The notes beneath the pieces were generated by a model that was not told the origin of the DNA, ran no database searches, and saw only the letters and a list, made by a program, of their open reading frames with translations. Of a DNA stretch of 51,319 bases, positions 34,668 through 44,241 are shown piece by piece. The DNA lies in the NCBI GenBank assembly GCA_018242525.1, contig JAFEBS010000027.1, positions 1 to 51,319 of the forward strand, written 5' to 3'. The translations under genes were made by a program, and so were the position numbers. How positions within the stretch are numbered: the first letter of the stretch is position 1; every line of letters starts with the position of its first letter. This stretch comes from Planctomycetota bacterium. Its GTDB lineage: Bacteria > Planctomycetota > Planctomycetia > Planctomycetales > Planctomycetaceae.

Positions 34668-35186
34668 TTAATATGCAGGTCGCGAAATTGGAGTCAAACG
34701 GCTGGAAGGAGATCCCCAGCTGTAGTTGTAGGCATGGCCAACCACGGGAGCGAGTGGCACTGCCATTGGCATCCCATATCCCTGGGCTCCCCAGGCTTGG
34801 CCATCCCGCTGATCAAAGTAGTACGGATCCTGTGGGTAAACTCGAGAGTACTTCCCCACAATCGGAACCCCCGCCCCACCGGCACCGGTGGGGATGAAAT
34901 ATCCGAATTTGCAGCGAAAATAATCGACCATGGCCTGACGCTTCGGATCACGACAGCACCCGTGACGAGGCTGGCAATCTCCGTTTGGACAATCCGAGTA
35001 GGATTGATAGACGGACATCTGACCATGCCCGAAACTGACTGGCTGCACATTCATGGCTGCCGTCGAAGGTTTCGTGATCCGGACGATTCCGGGGGCATCG
35101 TCTTGAGCAACGGCACTCAGAGTGGCAACCAGGCTCAAGCCGGCAACCGCGGACGCTCGAGCGAGCGTTTGCAACAGCGACTTCAT
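34668..35186 (-). CDS. Small secreted Cys-containing protein (cluster gene 3)
   Basis: A 172-residue exported protein. A signal peptide (about 1-27, AVAGLSLVATLSAVAQ) precedes a Cys-rich stretch (CPNGDC, then GCC), followed by VDYFRCKFGYFIPTGAGG and KYSRVYPQDPYYFDQRDGQ. The C terminus reads YNYSWGSPSSRLTPISRPAY. The mid and C-terminal motifs look like a conserved planctomycete-type secreted family rather than random low complexity. The start at MKSLLQ (35186) has GGAAGGAAC upstream; the longer frame from 35279 is rejected. It lies 97 bases upstream of the Tyr/Gly-rich gene. Function unknown. Confidence 0.75.
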   Translation of the reverse strand: MKSLLQTLARASAVAGLSLVATLSAVAQDDAPGIVRITKPSTAAMNVQPVSFGHGQMSVYQSYSDCPNGDCQPRHGCCRDPKRQAMVDYFRCKFGYFIPTGAGGAGVPIVGKYSRVYPQDPYYFDQRDGQAWGAQGYGMPMAVPLAPVVGHAYNYSWGSPSSRLTPISRPAY

Positions 35187-35331
35187 GTCATCAGTTCCTT
35201 CCATTCGAGCCGTGCAGACGGCGGTGTACAAACCATACATGCCAGCAATCACTGGGCGCATCCGTGGCCCTTCGATCACTGCTCAGTCATCGAATTGATG
35301 ACTTCAACTTACTGCAATCACAACCCGTCAA

Positions 35332-35655
35332 CTACCACCAATAGATGGCCGCGGGTCGAGTATGAATTGCCGGACCATTGCCCCGGATATACCAGTGGAA
35401 CATGGCTTTATCGTGGTGAAAAATTGCCATCTGACGAGCCAGCCAGCACCGATGAGCACGACACCGCAGGCAGTCGCAGTTCTCGTCAGCATGCAGTTGG
35501 GCGGGCAACGGCGGGGGTGACGACAATGCCTGCGACATACCCGACGACTGGAACTGGGGTGGCTGATCGGCCGCCCACACGTTTCCCGTCATGATCGCAA
35601 TCATCAGCCCGAAAGCGGCGACCGCGATCGTCTTGGTCTTGATTCTTTGAAACAC
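35332..35655 (-). CDS. Small secreted protein with Cys cluster and WW C terminus (cluster gene 2)
   Basis: A 107-residue predicted secreted protein starting at a GTG (35655) preceded by GGGGGAAAA. The N terminus is a classic signal peptide: basic FQRIKTK, hydrophobic core AVAAFGLMIAIM, then NVWAAD as the cleavage region. The mature part is short, with a Cys cluster CDCLRCRAHRCW and an aromatic tail HWYIRGNGPAIHTRPAAIYWW that ends in two Trp. The frame extends to 35751, but that start would place the signal peptide internally. It is separated by 73 bases from the upstream cluster gene and 145 bases from the downstream one. Not a recognised domain. Confidence 0.7.
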   Translation of the reverse strand: MFQRIKTKTIAVAAFGLMIAIMTGNVWAADQPPQFQSSGMSQALSSPPPLPAQLHADENCDCLRCRAHRCWLARQMAIFHHDKAMFHWYIRGNGPAIHTRPAAIYWW

Positions 35656-35728
35656 GGTTTTTCCCCCGCAGTCGCTCGGTCCGGATTTACCAGGGTGGAT
35701 TCGGAAGCCTCGAAAGGATGAAAACGAA

Positions 35729-36349
35729 TTAATACCGGAAGGCACTGCCACTGGACGACCGTGGCGGGAACCACATTCCGCTCGTCCACAGCGGCGGCTG
35801 CGAGCGATATTTCACAGTCACCTGCGTCCCCTGCAATTCCCATTTTTCGTGCGAACGAACGCCGAACGGAGTCAGAATCCAGCCACCCTTGACCCGGTGG
35901 TAGAACGGTGCGTTGGTGGAACGATAGGTGTGAGGATAGAGCATTTCGTGCGGAGCCAGTGCCGGACTGGTGATCATCGTCGCACCAGACCAGATGGGAA
36001 TGTTCGGACGTGGGCTGGGATACATCGGAGCGCCCAGGCGAACATAGCCGGGCTGTGAACCGGGAACCTGCTGAGGGACAGCATACGCTTCAGGATTGAC
36101 GGGCATTGGAGCTGTCTGGGCCGCTCCATCCGCCGTCTGGCGAAAGATCGCCGTCTGTGGCGACACCGGCTCATAGCTCGAAGTTGGTTGAGCCGATGGC
36201 TCGTCGTAGCTCAGCGGTGCCGGCACGTTCAGTGGCGGTGTTTGCAGCTCTGCTCCAAATGGATCCAACTCGTCAGCGCGAGTGGAAGGTAGCATTACCG
36301 CAGAAAGTACCACAGAAATCGTGGCGGTGATAAACGCGTTGCGAGTCAT
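35729..36349 (-). CDS. Small secreted Pro-rich protein (cluster gene 1)
   Basis: A 206-residue exported protein and the first gene of the four-gene cluster. A signal peptide (about 1-25, ATISVVLSAVMLPSTRA) is followed by a Pro/Gln/Ser-rich linker (about 30-95), then PGYVRLGAPMYPSPRPNIP and a more ordered region (GWILTPFGVRSHEKWELQ, VTVKYRSQP). It ends SSSGSAFRY. The start at MTRNAF (36349) has a strong GGGAGGGAC upstream. The gene is divergent from parC across a 380-base gap, which presumably contains the cluster promoter. Probably a cell-surface protein; the specific role is unknown. Confidence 0.75.
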   Translation of the reverse strand: MTRNAFITATISVVLSAVMLPSTRADELDPFGAELQTPPLNVPAPLSYDEPSAQPTSSYEPVSPQTAIFRQTADGAAQTAPMPVNPEAYAVPQQVPGSQPGYVRLGAPMYPSPRPNIPIWSGATMITSPALAPHEMLYPHTYRSTNAPFYHRVKGGWILTPFGVRSHEKWELQGTQVTVKYRSQPPLWTSGMWFPPRSSSGSAFRY

Positions 36350-36729
36350 CTCGTCCCTCCCTGGATCGTGTTTGACAGCCATTCGTGGGCAAGATTCCGT
36401 GTCTGCCCCAAACTGCGCGGCTCGCCAAGCAGTATTGAGTTTCGGTCAGGAAAGGCCGCTTGAATGAATCATTCCGTGTTTGCCGGACCCAACCCCCCGT
36501 TTTTGGGCAACCATTTGGGTGGAAAGACCTTAGGAATCGTTGAAAATTCCTTACAACCGCTGTAAACGATACCTTCGGCAATGTTGGTGCTGGCAGAATT
36601 GTCATCTTAGACTTCCTGGATCCTCAGATTCCGGAGCCGGGTCTGCTGCCGAATGAAGTCGCTGTTTCAGTGAGCCGAAAAACTGGATGTCGGTTGAGCG
36701 GAAGTTGAAAGAAGTCGAGGAGGTTGACG
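36350..36729. other. Divergent intergenic region between the secreted cluster and parC
   Basis: About 380 bases. It should contain promoters for both directions. The only candidate I see for parC is a weak TTGAAA (36540-36545) with a poor -10 (TAAACG, 17 bases further). A GAGGAGG at 36717-36723 is the parC ribosome binding site. No gene is supported. Confidence 0.4.
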
Positions 36730-39117
36730 TTGGCGAAACGAAGCACGGATGTTTCCGCATCCGGAAACAGTGACGAAGCGGACGATCGAATCCAGTTTGT
36801 CTCACTCAGTCAGGAAACTCGACGTCGCTATCTGAACTATGCGATGTCGGTCATTACGTCACGAGCCCTGCCGGATGTCCGCGACGGACTGAAACCTGTC
36901 CAACGTCGAATCCTGTACGTCATGTACGATGGATTGCGACTGACGGCTGACAGTAAGCCGTTCAAATGCGCCAAGATCGCGGGGGACACCACGGGGAATT
37001 ATCACCCGCACGGCCCCCAGGCCGTGTACGACACGTTGGTCCGCATGGCCCAGGACTTCACCCTCCGCTACCCGTTGATCAACGGACAGGGGAACTTTGG
37101 ATCGATCATGGGCCTGCCGGCCGCGGCCGACCGATATACGGAAGCCCGGCTCACCGCGACGTCTGAACTGTTGATGAACGAACTGCGGTTCCAGACCGTG
37201 GACATGCGTCCGAACTATGATGGACGCCTGGAAGAACCGGTCGTCCTACCGGCCCGGTTCCCCAACCTGCTGATCAACGGGACATCCGGGATCGCAGTTG
37301 GGATGGCAACCAACATTCCTCCGCACAACTTTGGCGAGGTGATCGCGGCCTGCGTCCATCTGATTCGGAACCCCACCGCGGAAACCAAGGACCTGATGAA
37401 GTTCGTGAAGGGACCCGACTTCCCGCTGGGGGGACGAATTGTCACCGACCGCAAGGAACTGCGCACCATCTACGAAGAGGGACGCGGCGGCATCAAAGTG
37501 CGCGGCGAATGGCGCCTGGACAAGGACCGCAAGGGGGCCATCGAAAACCGCATCGTGATCTACTCGATGCCCTACGGTGTCGAATCCGGGCCGCTGGCCT
37601 CGGAAATCGGGACAATCGTCAACAGCAAGAAGCTGCCGCAACTGATCGACTCAAACGATGAAACCGACAACAAGCACGGGCTGCGAATTGTTCTGGACCT
37701 GAAACCCGGCTCCGATCCCGAGCCCGTCATGACCTATCTGTACAAGCACACCTCGCTGGAACAGAACTTCAGTTACAACGCGACGTCGCTTGTTCCAGAC
37801 GAGCATGGCGCCCTGATTCCGGCCCGGCTGGGGTTGGCGGAAATGCTGCAGCATTTCCTGACATTCCGTCTGAAGACGATTCGGCGACGTTTCGAGTTTC
37901 AATTGCGACAACTGGAACATCGCATCCATATCCTGGAAGGATTTGCCCTGATCTTCAATGATCTTGATCGGGCTCTGAAGATCATCCGCAACAGTACAGG
38001 CAAGCGTGACGCTGCCGACAAATTGATGAAGGTGTTCCCGCTCGACGAAGAGCAGACCATGGCGATCCTGGAGTTGCAGCTTTATCGCATTTCACAACTG
38101 GAGATCAACACGATCCGCCAGGAGCTGAATGAGAAGCAGACTGAAGCGGACAAGATCCGCAAGTTGCTTGCCAGCGAAAAGAAGCTGTGGAACGTCGTGC
38201 AGGTGGAACTCGAAGAACTCTCGACGCAGGTCTCGGACAAACGCCGCACCACAATCGGCAGCAGCGAGGAAATTGTCGAGTTTGACGCGTCCGTTTATAT
38301 CGTCCGCGAAAACACCAATGTCGTGCTGACCCGCGAAGGTTGGATCAAGCGCGTGGGCCGACTGCAAAGCGTGGAGACGACACGCGTCCGTGAAGGGGAC
38401 GCGGTCCTGGATGTCACCCCCGGAAGCACGACGGACAATATCGTCTTTTTCGCCAACGACGGCATCGCTTATACGCTCAGTATTGCAGACATCCCAGCAT
38501 CGTCCGGCTACGGTGAACCCCTGTCCAAACACGTGAAGATGGGGGACGGTGTTTCGGTCATTGCCGCCTTGACGACCGATGCCCGGTTCACTCCGCCGGA
38601 CGAAGAGTCCGGCACGGACGCGCCCGCATCACCGTATTTCCTCGTCCTGACGTTGCATGGGCAGATCATGCGGCTTCCCCTGCATCCATTTCGATTGCCC
38701 TCAACCAAGTCCGGACGCAAGTACTGCCGGCTGTCTGCCGGCGACCGCGTGGTCTGGTTGCAACTGGTCCGGGATGCCACATCCATCTTTGTCGCCACGC
38801 GGCAGGCCCGTGTCACGCATTTCGCGATCGAGGATGTCCCGATCCTGTCGGGGGCAGGGAAGGGTGTCAGAGGGATCAAGTTGAGCGACGCGAAGGACGA
38901 AGTCCTGGGGGCCGCTCAGATGGCCCGGCCCAGCGACTGCCTGCGGGTCCAGACCAGCGGCGACAAGACACTGGTCTTCGGACAGATGAAGTACGAAATC
39001 TCGGCCCGGGGCGGCAAGGGAATCCGGGCCGCGCAGCGCAGCACCTTTACCGAGATTCTGCAGCCCGAAATTGAACTGGTCGACTGGGCCGCCATCGAAC
39101 AGGCTGACAAATCTTGA
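36730..39117 (+). CDS. parC: DNA topoisomerase IV / gyrase subunit A (ParC-like)
   Basis: A 795-residue type IIA topoisomerase A subunit that breaks and rejoins DNA while the ATPase subunit drives strand passage. The order is canonical: RRYLNYAMSVITSRALPDVRDGLKPVQRR, the helix-turn-helix region GDTTGNYHPHG, and the catalytic Arg135-Tyr136 in AADRYTEARLT. A coiled-coil region (about 370-500) and a reduced C-terminal beta-pinwheel follow. Length and the absence of a clear GyrA box favour ParC. The start is inferred: TTG at 36730 lies six bases after GAGGAGG, while the in-frame TTG at 36724 abuts it. parE starts 74 bases downstream, so the two are likely co-transcribed. Positions corresponding to GyrA Asp82-Ser83 read Pro96-Gln97; Asp87 is kept (Asp101). 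Confidence 0.92.
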   Translation: MAKRSTDVSASGNSDEADDRIQFVSLSQETRRRYLNYAMSVITSRALPDVRDGLKPVQRRILYVMYDGLRLTADSKPFKCAKIAGDTTGNYHPHGPQAVYDTLVRMAQDFTLRYPLINGQGNFGSIMGLPAAADRYTEARLTATSELLMNELRFQTVDMRPNYDGRLEEPVVLPARFPNLLINGTSGIAVGMATNIPPHNFGEVIAACVHLIRNPTAETKDLMKFVKGPDFPLGGRIVTDRKELRTIYEEGRGGIKVRGEWRLDKDRKGAIENRIVIYSMPYGVESGPLASEIGTIVNSKKLPQLIDSNDETDNKHGLRIVLDLKPGSDPEPVMTYLYKHTSLEQNFSYNATSLVPDEHGALIPARLGLAEMLQHFLTFRLKTIRRRFEFQLRQLEHRIHILEGFALIFNDLDRALKIIRNSTGKRDAADKLMKVFPLDEEQTMAILELQLYRISQLEINTIRQELNEKQTEADKIRKLLASEKKLWNVVQVELEELSTQVSDKRRTTIGSSEEIVEFDASVYIVRENTNVVLTREGWIKRVGRLQSVETTRVREGDAVLDVTPGSTTDNIVFFANDGIAYTLSIADIPASSGYGEPLSKHVKMGDGVSVIAALTTDARFTPPDEESGTDAPASPYFLVLTLHGQIMRLPLHPFRLPSTKSGRKYCRLSAGDRVVWLQLVRDATSIFVATRQARVTHFAIEDVPILSGAGKGVRGIKLSDAKDEVLGAAQMARPSDCLRVQTSGDKTLVFGQMKYEISARGGKGIRAAQRSTFTEILQPEIELVDWAAIEQADKS

Positions 39118-39191
39118 TGTCTGCCATCGCCCGCGTCACGCAATTGACAACACCGACCTGACCGCCAATGGGATTACGAAAGTTCGACACA

Positions 39192-41108
39192 ATGTCTACC
39201 GGCAACGCTCGCTATACCGCTCAGGACATCGAAGTCATCGAAGGATTGGAAGCAGTCCGTCGTCGGCCATCCATGTACATCGGCGGCGTCGACGCCAAGG
39301 GGCTGCATCACCTGCTGTGGGAAATCGTCGACAACTGCGTCGACGAACACCTGGCAGGCCACTGCTCGGAAATCATCGTCACACTTCACAAGGACGGCGC
39401 GTCGTGTTCGGTCCAGGACAACGGTCGCGGCATTCCGGTGGACACGCATCAAAAGTCCAAGAAATCGGCTCTCGAAACCATCCTGACGACACTGCATTCC
39501 GGGGGCAAATTCTCCAGCCAGGCGTATGCACGCAGCGGTGGACTGCATGGAGTTGGTTCGTCCGTCGTCAACGCACTGTCGATCGAAATGGAAGCCACTG
39601 TCTACCGTGATGGTTTTGAATGGTCGCAGCGGTATAAGCGCGGCAAGCCGACCACGCCGGTGAAACAGGTGCGTCCGTTTCGCGGGCGGGGTACCGTGAT
39701 CTTCTTCCGCCCCGATGAAGAGATTTTCTCCAAGACCGCCTTTCATCCCGACACGATCAAGCAGCACCTGGAAGATATTTCGTACATCCATGCCGGTCTG
39801 AAGATCGTCTTCAACGACGAAGCCCGGAAGGAAAAGACCGAGTACTTTCATCCGGATGGAATCGTGTCGTATCTCGACAAGATCCTGGCCGAGGGGCAGA
39901 AGAAGGCGACGCACGAGCAGACGTTTTCGATCTCTCGCGATGACGAAAAATGCAAGATCGAAGCGGTGCTGCGCTGGACCGAGGCGACCGACGAACAGGT
40001 TCGCAGTTACGTCAACGGAATCCGAACTCATGCCGGCGGCACACACGAATCCGGATTCCGATCGGCCATCGGCAAGGCGGTCCGCAACTACCTGGAAGTG
40101 CATGATATTAAGTTCAAGGGTGTCACCATCGAAAACAGTGACATCCGCGAAGGGGTGCTGGGAATCCTGTCTGTCTTCCTGTCGGAACCAATGTTTCAGG
40201 GTCAGACCAAGGAAAAACTGAACAACCCCGAAATGTCCAGCGTGGTCGAGAGCGCGGTGCGTCCGGCCCTGGAAACATTTCTCAGCAGCAATCCGTCGAT
40301 CGCAGATGCCGTCGTCGGTCGCATCGTGCTGGCCGCGCGTGCCCGGCAGGCCAGTCGTGAAGCCGCCAGCGAAGTACGCCGGAAGACGCCAACGACGCGC
40401 CGAACCAGCCTACCGGGAAAACTGCTCGACTGCCGTTCGACTGACCCGGGCGATTCTGAATTGTTCATAGTCGAAGGTCAGTCCGCCGGTGGCACGGCGG
40501 GCATGGGACGCGACAGCCGCTATCAGGCGGTTCTCCCCTTGCGCGGCAAGGTCCTGAACACAGAGGCGCTGGCGACCTCGAAAGTGATCGAAAACCAGGA
40601 AATCAAAGACCTGATAGAAACACTGGGAACCGGGATTGGCAACGGCTTTGATATTCGCCGACTGCGCTACGACCGGGTCATCCTGATGATGGATGCCGAC
40701 AGCGACGGCTATCACATCAGCACGCTGTTGCTGACGTTCTTCTTCCGCCACATGCGCGACTTGATCACCAGCCAAAAGCTGTACCTGGCCCAGCCCCCGC
40801 TGTACCGTATTCAAGTCGGCTCACAGACGGTGTACGCCCAGGATGACGTTCACAAGGAAGAGGTGCTGGCGGCCTTGCCGACAAACCGCAAACCCGAGAT
40901 CTTCCGCTTTAAGGGTCTGGGAGAAATGAACGCTCAACAGTTGAAGGAAACTACCCTCGATCCGAAGACCCGCACATTGTTATCCGTCAACCTGGATAGC
41001 CTGGTCGAAGCCGACCAGACGTTTTCACAGTTGCTGGGGAAGGATGCCAGCGAGCGTTACCGGATTATCATGGCCGAGGCGAACCTGGTGGATGATCTGG
41101 ATCTGTAG
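39192..41108 (+). CDS. parE: DNA topoisomerase IV / gyrase subunit B (ParE-like)
   Basis: A 638-residue GHKL ATPase subunit of the type IIA topoisomerase. The ATP pocket shows LLWEIVDNCVDEHLAG with Glu44 and Asn48, DNGRG at 76-80, and GGLHGVGSSVVNALS. The TOPRIM region contains IVEGQSAGGTAG and LMMDADSDGYHI, which supply the Glu and Asp metal ligands. The usual EGDSAGG reads EGQSAGG. The length matches ParE (about 630), shorter than typical GyrB (about 800). The start at ATG 39192 is favoured over ATG 39168 because family members begin close to YTAQDIEVIEGLEAVRRRP; neither has a strong ribosome binding site. It follows parC directly and ends six bases from the convergent small-protein gene. 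Confidence 0.93.
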   Translation: MSTGNARYTAQDIEVIEGLEAVRRRPSMYIGGVDAKGLHHLLWEIVDNCVDEHLAGHCSEIIVTLHKDGASCSVQDNGRGIPVDTHQKSKKSALETILTTLHSGGKFSSQAYARSGGLHGVGSSVVNALSIEMEATVYRDGFEWSQRYKRGKPTTPVKQVRPFRGRGTVIFFRPDEEIFSKTAFHPDTIKQHLEDISYIHAGLKIVFNDEARKEKTEYFHPDGIVSYLDKILAEGQKKATHEQTFSISRDDEKCKIEAVLRWTEATDEQVRSYVNGIRTHAGGTHESGFRSAIGKAVRNYLEVHDIKFKGVTIENSDIREGVLGILSVFLSEPMFQGQTKEKLNNPEMSSVVESAVRPALETFLSSNPSIADAVVGRIVLAARARQASREAASEVRRKTPTTRRTSLPGKLLDCRSTDPGDSELFIVEGQSAGGTAGMGRDSRYQAVLPLRGKVLNTEALATSKVIENQEIKDLIETLGTGIGNGFDIRRLRYDRVILMMDADSDGYHISTLLLTFFFRHMRDLITSQKLYLAQPPLYRIQVGSQTVYAQDDVHKEEVLAALPTNRKPEIFRFKGLGEMNAQQLKETTLDPKTRTLLSVNLDSLVEADQTFSQLLGKDASERYRIIMAEANLVDDLDL

Positions 41109-41114
41109 GAGTGC

Positions 41115-41306
41115 TCAGGTCATGTCCTTGAAGGCGTCCCAGGCGAGGTAACCCACAATCGCGGAACTGATCAGGAACAGGATGTCCATCGTCATGGAGC
41201 CGGCGAACGGAAATGTGGTTGCCAAGTCCAGGATTGCCAGAACGGCAACCAGACCGGCGGCCCCGAACGAGCCAAACACCATGTTTTTCGGAAGATTGGA
41301 TGCCAT
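41115..41306 (-). CDS. Small two-helix membrane protein
   Basis: A 63-residue protein with two hydrophobic helices: VFGSFGAAGLVAVLAILDLA (about 10-29) and MDILFLISSAIVGYLAWDAF (about 40-59). The start MASNLPKN at 41306 is preceded by AGGAA; the frame extends to 41330 without support. I think similar small membrane proteins occur in other planctomycetes, but that is recollection, not a search. Its stop is six bases from that of parE, so the two genes are tightly convergent. Function unknown. Confidence 0.7.
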   Translation of the reverse strand: MASNLPKNMVFGSFGAAGLVAVLAILDLATTFPFAGSMTMDILFLISSAIVGYLAWDAFKDMT

Positions 41307-41419
41307 CCGCACTGTTCCTGTCAAAGTCAACGAGTGAATTGCAATTCCGATTTGTGGGCGAACGATGCCTGGTCAAACAAGAGTATAAGCCGCTGAGCCG
41401 ACTTCTTGCCAGTGGTCAT

Positions 41420-41824
41420 TTAATTCGGCGGTGATGTCAATTCGACCAAATGACCGTCCGGATCGCGGATGAACAATTGGGCGGCACCATCCGGACGCAA
41501 CTTTGGTGGCGAAACGAACGGAATTCCCAGTTTTTCCAGCGAACTGGCAGCCTGGATGACGTCGTCGACCAGAAATGCGAAATGGTGTCCACGAGTATTC
41601 GCCCCGCCTCCCAACCCCGCCGTCCCTGATCCCTCGTATTCCAAAATGGTGTGAATCAGCGTGGGGCCGGCCTGAAACCACTGGCCGGCAAACGAAAATG
41701 CCGGGCGTGCCACTTCATCCATCCCCAGCGCGTCAACGTAAAAACGACGGGCTGCCGCCAGATCCCTCACGACGATCGTGACATGGTCCAGCGATTTCAC
41801 CTGAATTCGCGTTGCGTCATTCAT
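41420..41824 (-). CDS. VOC-superfamily (glyoxalase/dioxygenase fold) protein
   Basis: A 134-residue single-domain vicinal-oxygen-chelate protein. The first beta-alpha-beta-beta-beta module starts LDHVTIVVRDLAAARRFYVDALGM, and the second contains HHFAFLVDDVIQAASSLEKLGI and ends RDPDGHLVEL. Likely metal ligands are the His of LDHV, the His of HHFAF and the Glu of HLVEL. Such proteins include glyoxalases, dioxygenases and fosfomycin-resistance enzymes; the sequence does not decide between them. The start at MNDATR (41824) has GGGGGAA upstream. A direct repeat of 15 bases lies upstream. Confidence 0.85.
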   Translation of the reverse strand: MNDATRIQVKSLDHVTIVVRDLAAARRFYVDALGMDEVARPAFSFAGQWFQAGPTLIHTILEYEGSGTAGLGGGANTRGHHFAFLVDDVIQAASSLEKLGIPFVSPPKLRPDGAAQLFIRDPDGHLVELTSPPN

Positions 41825-41845
41825 CGTTCCCCCACGTGGTCGACC

Positions 41846-41875
41846 CTGCCAGCGTCGCACCTGCCAGCGTCGCAC
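41846..41875. repeat. 15-bp tandem duplication upstream of the VOC gene
   Basis: CTGCCAGCGTCGCAC occurs twice without a gap, at 41846-41860 and 41861-41875. The repeat begins about 22 bases before the VOC start codon and would fall in its leader, where copy-number change could affect expression. Confidence 0.85.
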
Positions 41876-41962
41876 CTGCATTTCAAGGATCAAAGTAACA
41901 ATGAGGACTCGTGGCCAATCGAACTGTGAGACCCGACGCAGCCCGCTCGGAATCCAGATTTG

Positions 41963-43087
<1,125 letters not shown>

Positions 43088-43186
43088 GGTCGGTTCAGGG
43101 GTCTGGAACGAGTGCGGGAAAGCTTGAATGTGGGAATTGTAGTCGTGGAACGTCGAGTCAGCCACTCCCGGCAATTCAGGGAACTT

Positions 43187-44056
43187 TCACCGCCACCAAA
43201 GGTCAGCGACGCCCACCAGCAACAGCCCCATGCTGATGAGGGCGTTCACGTGAAAGAACGCCAGGTTGATCCGAGTCAGATCGGCGGGACTGACCAGCCA
43301 ATGTTCATACAACAACAGTACCGCCACAGCACTGATCCCCACCAGGAAGACCACCCCCAGTCCTGCGAAGTGCCACAGGGCGAACAAGGCGACGATCGTC
43401 AGCAGATGGCTGACCAGCGCCAACCGCAAGGCGAAGGGAATTCCCCAGCGCGAGGGGATGCTGTACAGACGCTCCTGCCGGTCAAAGTCCGCATCCTGGC
43501 ATGCGTAAAGGATGTCGAAGCCGCCAACCCAAAAGAAGATGACTGCCGACAGCAGCGCCGGTGTCACCGCCAGTTCTCCGCGAATCGCAATCCACGCAGC
43601 GATCGGCGACAGCATCAAGGCGGCTGACAACCAGTAGTGACACCAGATTGTGAACCGTTTTGCGAACGAGTATCCCATCAGGAACAGCAGCACAGGAACA
43701 GACAGAATCACGGGCCACGGATTCGGAAGGAACAGCAGTGTCGATGCAACAAAGGCCCCCGCGCAAAAGATTGTGAACGCTACGACTGTCGGCAGGCTCA
43801 ATAATCCCGCCGGAATGTGGCGGCGGGCGGTCCGCGGATTCCCCGCGTCGATCCGCCGATCAACGATCCGGTTGAATGCCATGGCTGCCGATCGGGCGAA
43901 AACCATACACAACACAACACCCGCAAGTTGCCGCCCGCGAAACGGGCTCTCAGGCAGGTGCCACGCCAGAATGGCGGACAGCAGTGCAAACGGCAACGCG
44001 AATACAGTGTGGCTGAAACGGATCAGTTCCAGCAGATGTCGCAATTTCTGAAGCAT
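43187..44056 (-). CDS. mqnP: UbiA-family polyprenyltransferase, probably menaquinone pathway (MqnP)
   Basis: A 289-residue polytopic membrane enzyme that attaches a polyprenyl chain to an aromatic acid. The first Asp-rich motif is FNRIVDRRIDAGNPRTARRH (Asn62, Asp66, Asp70), followed by the second, DILYACQDADFDRQERL. Eight or so membrane helices are visible. The sequence resembles 4-hydroxybenzoate/UbiA-type enzymes, and the neighbouring mqnE suggests a role in futalosine-type menaquinone synthesis. The start ATG at 44056 fits the family start RFSHTVFALPFALL. The upstream leader contains a T9G14 tract on the plus strand. The symbol is inferred from context. Confidence 0.85.
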   Translation of the reverse strand: MLQKLRHLLELIRFSHTVFALPFALLSAILAWHLPESPFRGRQLAGVVLCMVFARSAAMAFNRIVDRRIDAGNPRTARRHIPAGLLSLPTVVAFTIFCAGAFVASTLLFLPNPWPVILSVPVLLFLMGYSFAKRFTIWCHYWLSAALMLSPIAAWIAIRGELAVTPALLSAVIFFWVGGFDILYACQDADFDRQERLYSIPSRWGIPFALRLALVSHLLTIVALFALWHFAGLGVVFLVGISAVAVLLLYEHWLVSPADLTRINLAFFHVNALISMGLLLVGVADLWWR

Positions 44057-44241
44057 CAGTCAGGCTCAAAGGACGGTGCCACGGCGGACGTGGTACACCC
44101 AACAAACAACTCGTGTCGGCGGTATTCTAGTCAGTCCATACCGCCGTGTCCTGTCCCGTGAAGCGAAAGCCTCGTGAACGGACGGGTGTGGCTGAGCATT
44201 CAGACTACCCCGCTCCAGCCGTTGAGTTGACCTGCATCTCC

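Noticed and set aside
34512..35594. 360-codon plus-strand open frame
   Set aside because: It overlaps antisense to three genes that have signal peptides and ribosome binding sites; its composition is that of a shadow frame.
36540..36568. Possible parC promoter TTGAAA-17-TAAACG
   Set aside because: The -10 is too far from consensus to call as a feature.
39174..40103. 309-codon minus-strand open frame
   Set aside because: Antisense to the ATPase domain of parE.
43248..43259. Second CACGTG palindrome considered as parS
   Set aside because: Flanking bases do not fit GTTNCACGTGNAAC; other CACGTG sites (for example near 1045, 29300 and 41835) fail as well.
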